From an uncultured bacterium (GTDB lineage Bacteria > Bdellovibrionota_C > UBA2361 > CAKMMH01): a DNA stretch of 8,675 nucleotides. Each line of letters starts with the position of its first letter. Within the stretch, counting starts at the first letter, position 1. The stretch covers positions 1 through 8,675 of the forward strand of contig CAKMMH010000070.1 of NCBI GenBank assembly GCA_927798255.1, given 5' to 3'. The notes under the pieces were generated by a model, which ran no database searches, had not been told where the DNA came from, and saw only the letters and a list, made by a program, of their open reading frames with translations. Made by a program: the position numbers and the translations under genes. Shown here in pieces: positions 5,841 through 8,675 of the stretch.

Positions 5841-6455
5841 TTATTTACCGAACACATCATCTAAAATTTTTTTTTCATCATTACTTTCCGCAACACTTTT
5901 TATAACACCTATATTGTTTTTAAAAGGTTCTTGAATATACTCACTTAACATTTCATAATATTCTTCTTCACCTTTAGTTTGAGGAGAAGAATGTTTAAGT
6001 GAATATGACATTAACATAGAAATCTTTATCCCTGCATCAGATAAATCCTCATCATTTGCCAACATACTAAAAATTTTTGAAGTGTAATATATGACCATGA
6101 GACTAGGTTCACGCTGAACAGTATTCCCCTTCTTTGTCATTAATGCTTTATTAACAGTACAAAAAATTTTAATTTTTCTGAAGAAATCTTTGCAAGAACC
6201 ACATGAAGATTTCGCATCGAGACTGTTTGATGCAATTTCACCTAACTTACCTGCTCTACCATCTTTTTTTAGTTCTTTACAAAATTCTTTAATTAAAGGC
6301 ACATATTGTTTATCAATTTGCTCAATTTTCTCAGGCTCTCCCCTTAAATCAATCTTTAAAGCATATGCGCTATTTTTAAAAAAGGACTGCAAAAAAATAC
6401 AACCTATAAAAAGGAAACCTAAAAAAACACATGTTGAAAAGATCTTATTTTTCAT
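5841..6455 (-). CDS. secreted four-cysteine protein of unknown function
   Basis: I do not recognise a family. The 204-residue product starts MKNKIFSTCV and has a hydrophobic stretch to about residue 26. An AYA signal-peptidase I site at 30-32 gives a mature periplasmic or exported protein of about 172 residues. The F-I-G-C at 16-19 resembles a lipobox, but it is followed by more hydrophobic residues, so a lipoprotein is less likely. The mature part has four cysteines (C59, C85, C88, C99), including CGSC, which could form two disulfides or a redox pair, and is otherwise alpha-helical and charged. Its ATG lies inside nagB, overlapping by 11 bp, and no Shine-Dalgarno is visible upstream. Translation therefore probably depends on ribosomes finishing nagB. 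The FHA gene follows after 39 nt. Confidence 0.7.
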   Translation of the reverse strand: MKNKIFSTCVFLGFLFIGCIFLQSFFKNSAYALKIDLRGEPEKIEQIDKQYVPLIKEFCKELKKDGRAGKLGEIASNSLDAKSSCGSCKDFFRKIKIFCTVNKALMTKKGNTVQREPSLMVIYYTSKIFSMLANDEDLSDAGIKISMLMSYSLKHSSPQTKGEEEYYEMLSEYIQEPFKNNIGVIKSVAESNDEKKILDDVFGK

Positions 6456-7224
6456 TGTTAATAATTAATTTTGTTTTCTCTTTATAGAAATCTATTTTAC
6501 TTAATTTCTTAGAGGCCGCAATATCAATTATTACCTTAACATTTGGATGCATTTGCAAAATTGACGCAGGGCACATTGAGGTAATAGGTCCCTCAACTAG
6601 TCCTTTTACAGCATCTTGCTTACTTTCCCCAAAAGCAAGAAGCAAAATTTCCTTTGCTTCCATAATAGTTCCTATTCCCATAGTTATCGCATAATGAGGC
6701 ATAAGCTCAATTGAGCCAAAATCTGAAATATTAGCCTCTCTTGTATCTTCCATTAAAGCTTCAAGTCTAGTTCTAGAAGTAAGAGAGCAAGAAGGCTCAT
6801 TAAATCCAATATGCCCATCACGTCCTATTCCTAGGAGCTGGATATCTATTCCACCAGCATTTCTTATATTTTCTTCATACTCATTGCACTCTTTTTCAAC
6901 ATCTTGAGCCATACCATTTGGAACATGAGTATTTTCTTTTTTTATATTTATTTTAGAAAATAATTGATAATTCATAAAATAATGATAAGAACCTTCTTTT
7001 GTAGGAGGCACATTGTAATACTCATCAAGATTAAAGCTCTTAACATTAGTAAAATCCAAACCTTCCTCATTATGCTTTTTAACAAGCTCACCATACAAAG
7101 GGATAGGAGTTTTTCCTGTAGCAAGGCCTAAGACTGCATTACTTTTTGTCTTAACAACATCTGAAATAATTTTTGCACCAAGAGTACAGCCTTCAAGATT
7201 ATCATTAACAATTATTACATCCAT
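6445..7224 (-). CDS. nagB: glucosamine-6-phosphate deaminase
   Basis: NagB converts glucosamine-6-phosphate and water to fructose-6-phosphate and ammonia in the cytoplasm, the last step of amino-sugar catabolism. The 259-residue protein matches the E. coli enzyme (266 residues) along its whole length. It has the phosphate-loop 'GLATGKTP' (33-40) and 'SFNLDEYY' with catalytic D67 (D72 in E. coli). 'GRDGHIGFNEP' supplies D136, H138 and E143, matching D141, H143 and E148 at the same offset of five. 'SLTSRTR' and the 'LQMHPN' region are also present. The start has a perfect AGGAGG (plus-strand 7230-7235) 5 nt upstream. It is the second gene of the operon, 47 nt after the PIG-L deacetylase. No nagA is visible in the window. 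Confidence 0.95.
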   Translation of the reverse strand: MDVIIVNDNLEGCTLGAKIISDVVKTKSNAVLGLATGKTPIPLYGELVKKHNEEGLDFTNVKSFNLDEYYNVPPTKEGSYHYFMNYQLFSKINIKKENTHVPNGMAQDVEKECNEYEENIRNAGGIDIQLLGIGRDGHIGFNEPSCSLTSRTRLEALMEDTREANISDFGSIELMPHYAITMGIGTIMEAKEILLLAFGESKQDAVKGLVEGPITSMCPASILQMHPNVKVIIDIAASKKLSKIDFYKEKTKLIINNEK

Positions 7225-7271
7225 TTTAGCCTCCTATAGCTTTCAATTTAAACTTACTTAATAAAACTTAC

Positions 7272-8114
7272 TTACCAAGGTAATTTTTCAACATTATCTC
7301 TTACCTCTTTTAAGAAATATGTTAAGTATCTCTCCATATAGTCTTTTGTTGAAATTTGATTTAACGCAACACTTGTTAAATCAAGAAAACATGAAACATA
7401 GTTACTTTTATCTAAAGTATATGGGTCTGCATAAGTAGAGTTTGCTTGAAGCCTTGCAATTGCTGCCTTATCGTATCTTTTACCACTTGCAACTTGTGAT
7501 TGATAAGTTCCAAGCAAAATCTCAAGAAGTGTAATATCATTTCCAATAGATACTGTTTCTTTTAACCCATCAGGAATCCAGTCAAGGTCACGCCAACATT
7601 CTCCACCATATACTTTCATAGGTTCATACTCTTTTAAAATATTATGAAGTGCCTTAATTGTTGCACAGTATACTGAAAGATGAGTTTTATGTTTATCAAA
7701 CGGATTATGAGTATAAATTCTCTTTGGACGATATTTTAAAATAATTTGTTCTAAATCTTTTACAAGAAAATCATTCCCTTCTTTTGACCTTGCATCAGCA
7801 CTTGTATAACCTAACTGCATTAAAAATGTATAATTTCCAAGCTTTGCAGCAGTTCTTTCTTCTTGTTTTCTACATTCTATCATTTCTTCTCTTGTGTAAC
7901 TTGCATAAGGCCCAGAGCTTGGAGAACCCGCGCCATCTGTGCAAGTAACTGCGGCAAACTTTTTATCTGAGTGATAAGCTTCTAAAATTGGTGGAAAAGA
8001 CATAATTTCAATATCGTCTTGATGCGCGCCAATTGCTAAAAAATCAACTTCAAGAACATCTTGTTCATTATTTTTAGGAAAAAATATATCGACATTTTTA
8101 TTATGAAAATCCAT
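7272..8114 (-). CDS. PIG-L (LmbE-like) family amino-sugar N-deacetylase
   Basis: PIG-L enzymes are zinc-dependent hydrolases that remove acetyl groups from GlcNAc-containing substrates. In this 280-residue protein the first motif is A30-H-Q-D-D34, usually AHPDD, supplying zinc ligands H31 and D34 and the catalytic base D33. 'TCTDGAGSPSSG' (57-68) and 'RKQEERTAAKLG' (82-93) follow. The second motif is 'HNPFDKHKTH' (136-145), which provides the third zinc ligand, H145. The zinc site looks complete. No signal peptide is present, so it acts in the cytoplasm. It heads the operon directly before nagB, which suggests it makes glucosamine or GlcN-6-P for NagB, in place of NagA. Family members such as BshB (bacillithiol) and MshB/LmbE have other substrates, so specificity is inferred. 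AAGGAG (8128-8133) lies an unusual 13 nt from ATG, but an in-frame TAA just upstream excludes an earlier start. Confidence 0.88.
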   Translation of the reverse strand: MDFHNKNVDIFFPKNNEQDVLEVDFLAIGAHQDDIEIMSFPPILEAYHSDKKFAAVTCTDGAGSPSSGPYASYTREEMIECRKQEERTAAKLGNYTFLMQLGYTSADARSKEGNDFLVKDLEQIILKYRPKRIYTHNPFDKHKTHLSVYCATIKALHNILKEYEPMKVYGGECWRDLDWIPDGLKETVSIGNDITLLEILLGTYQSQVASGKRYDKAAIARLQANSTYADPYTLDKSNYVSCFLDLTSVALNQISTKDYMERYLTYFLKEVRDNVEKLPW

Positions 8115-8156
8115 AAGCCTAAATTAACTCCTTAATAATAAAATAACTTTCTTTTT

Positions 8157-8185
8157 ATTATATAATCTAATAGGTTATATGTGAT
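8157..8185 (-). promoter_or_regulatory. candidate sigma-70 promoter for the PIG-L/nagB operon
   Basis: On the minus strand a perfect TATAAT (8157-8162) is preceded, at 17-nt spacing, by ATCACA (8180-8185), a 4/6 match to TTGACA. The predicted transcript would start near 8150, about 35 nt before the first codon, with the AAGGAG ribosome site inside the leader. TATAAT-like matches are common in such AT-rich DNA, so support is moderate. The rest of the 8115-8303 gap shows no RNA gene or riboswitch I recognise. Confidence 0.45.
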
Positions 8186-8284
8186 AAGTAAAGACGTAGC
8201 ATAAAAATAAAATCAGAGCTAAACACGGAACCTAGCTTGATTATACAGTATCACTATATAACGAGATTTTTGAAAAATAAAGAG

Positions 8285-8296
8285 TTGTTTAAACAA
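8285..8296. repeat. 12-bp perfect palindrome TTGTTTAAACAA
   Basis: This palindrome sits 7 nt beyond the stop codon of the right-edge gene. Read on that gene's strand it is followed by a T-rich stretch (CTCTTTATTTTTC), so it could be a weak terminator. The stem is short and almost all A/T, and a protein-binding site for the downstream operon is equally possible. Confidence 0.3.
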
Positions 8297-8303
8297 ATAC
8301 CAA

Positions 8304-8675
8304 CTAAAACTTTAAAAACTTAAGATTTAATAAATTATTACTTGATATATCAGTAATCTCCCATTTTCCGTCATTATTTTTCGAAAGTGTAAATGTATCT
8401 CTTTCGCCTTTTGATCTTATAATATATTTCACTTTATTTTTATCTATTTCTTTTTTATCTAATATAAAATTATCATTTTTCTTTGCAATTAAGAATTTAA
8501 TTATTTGAAATCTTGAAGTATCTTTTAACTTCGCTCCTTTATTTTCAATATTATCATAAATCGCATTTCTTATTTGGCCAGAAAATTTATCTTTTACACC
8601 ATTTAAAAGCATTGAAATTGTTGAAGAAAGAAAACTATTATTTATTTTAATGGCTCTGCCTGATAAAGTTGAACT
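8304..8675 (-). CDS. C-terminal part of an uncharacterised protein, possibly DUF2939-like
   Basis: The frame ends at TAG (8304-8306) and stays open to the right edge, so the true start is outside the window. The first ATG at 8612 is internal: 21 further codons without a stop precede it. At least 123 residues are visible. The N-terminal part is helical (FLSSTISMLLNGVKDKFSG, then IRNAIYDNIENKG). The C-terminal part is a beta-rich stretch (KVKYIIRSKGERDTFTLS, then NDGKWEITDI). This layout, ending in a Trp-containing strand, resembles DUF2939-type proteins, but the match is by general pattern only. No cysteines or catalytic motifs are seen. It is transcribed in the same direction as the PIG-L operon but is separated from it by 189 bp. 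Confidence 0.6.
   Translation of the reverse strand, partial: SSTLSGRAIKINNSFLSSTISMLLNGVKDKFSGQIRNAIYDNIENKGAKLKDTSRFQIIKFLIAKKNDNFILDKKEIDKNKVKYIIRSKGERDTFTLSKNNDGKWEITDISSNNLLNLKFLKF

Noticed and set aside
6396..6405. Lipobox (FIGC) making the secreted protein a lipoprotein
   Set aside because: The hydrophobic stretch continues well past the Cys, and an AYA signal peptidase I site follows.
6190..6468. Plus-strand open frame of 92 codons
   Set aside because: It is antisense to the secreted-protein gene, which has a signal peptide and operon context; no homology or ribosome site supports it.
1..8675. CRISPR array, insertion sequence, or toxin-antitoxin/defence system
   Set aside because: No regularly spaced repeats, transposase motifs or paired small toxin-antitoxin genes were found; RecD2 and Smr alone do not make a defence locus.

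Overview
The window is strongly AT-rich by eye (roughly 30% G+C, not counted) and has closely packed bacterial genes. A GT9 heptosyltransferase-type enzyme implies lipopolysaccharide, so the cell is probably Gram-negative. Ribosomal protein L33 is of the cysteine-free type common in proteobacteria and their deep-branching relatives. A low-GC member of the former Deltaproteobacteria, Bdellovibrionota or a similar lineage would fit, but nothing here fixes the taxon.

Layout, left to right. The C-terminal part of a RecD2-type helicase enters from the left edge on the + strand and ends at 682. It converges on a two-gene minus-strand unit, rpmG (L33) followed by a 725-residue protein. That protein has the full architecture of a P1B-type metal-transporting ATPase, but almost every catalytic and metal-binding motif has been replaced. 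Divergent from rpmG, across a 189-bp intergenic region holding a long imperfect dyad, is a small + strand gene. It encodes a KOW-like plus Smr protein that looks like the tail of MutS2 without the MutS ATPase. It ends at a probable bidirectional terminator facing a minus-strand operon.

That operon reads from about 8150 down to 3833: a PIG-L family deacetylase, nagB (glucosamine-6-phosphate deaminase), a small secreted four-cysteine protein of unknown function, a tail-anchored FHA protein with a second degenerate FHA-like domain, and a heptosyltransferase-like GT9 enzyme. Gaps are 47, -11, 39 and 22 nt, so co-transcription is likely. PIG-L plus NagB suggests amino-sugar deacetylation and deamination, feeding GlcNAc-type sugars into fructose-6-phosphate. 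The downstream genes point to the cell envelope. A partial gene of uncertain family runs off the right edge on the minus strand.

The most unusual items are the intact but apparently non-catalytic P1B-ATPase-like protein coupled to L33, and the free-standing MutS2-tail-like KOW-Smr protein next to it. The KOW-Smr protein keeps the DLH motif of the ribosome-collision nuclease SmrB.
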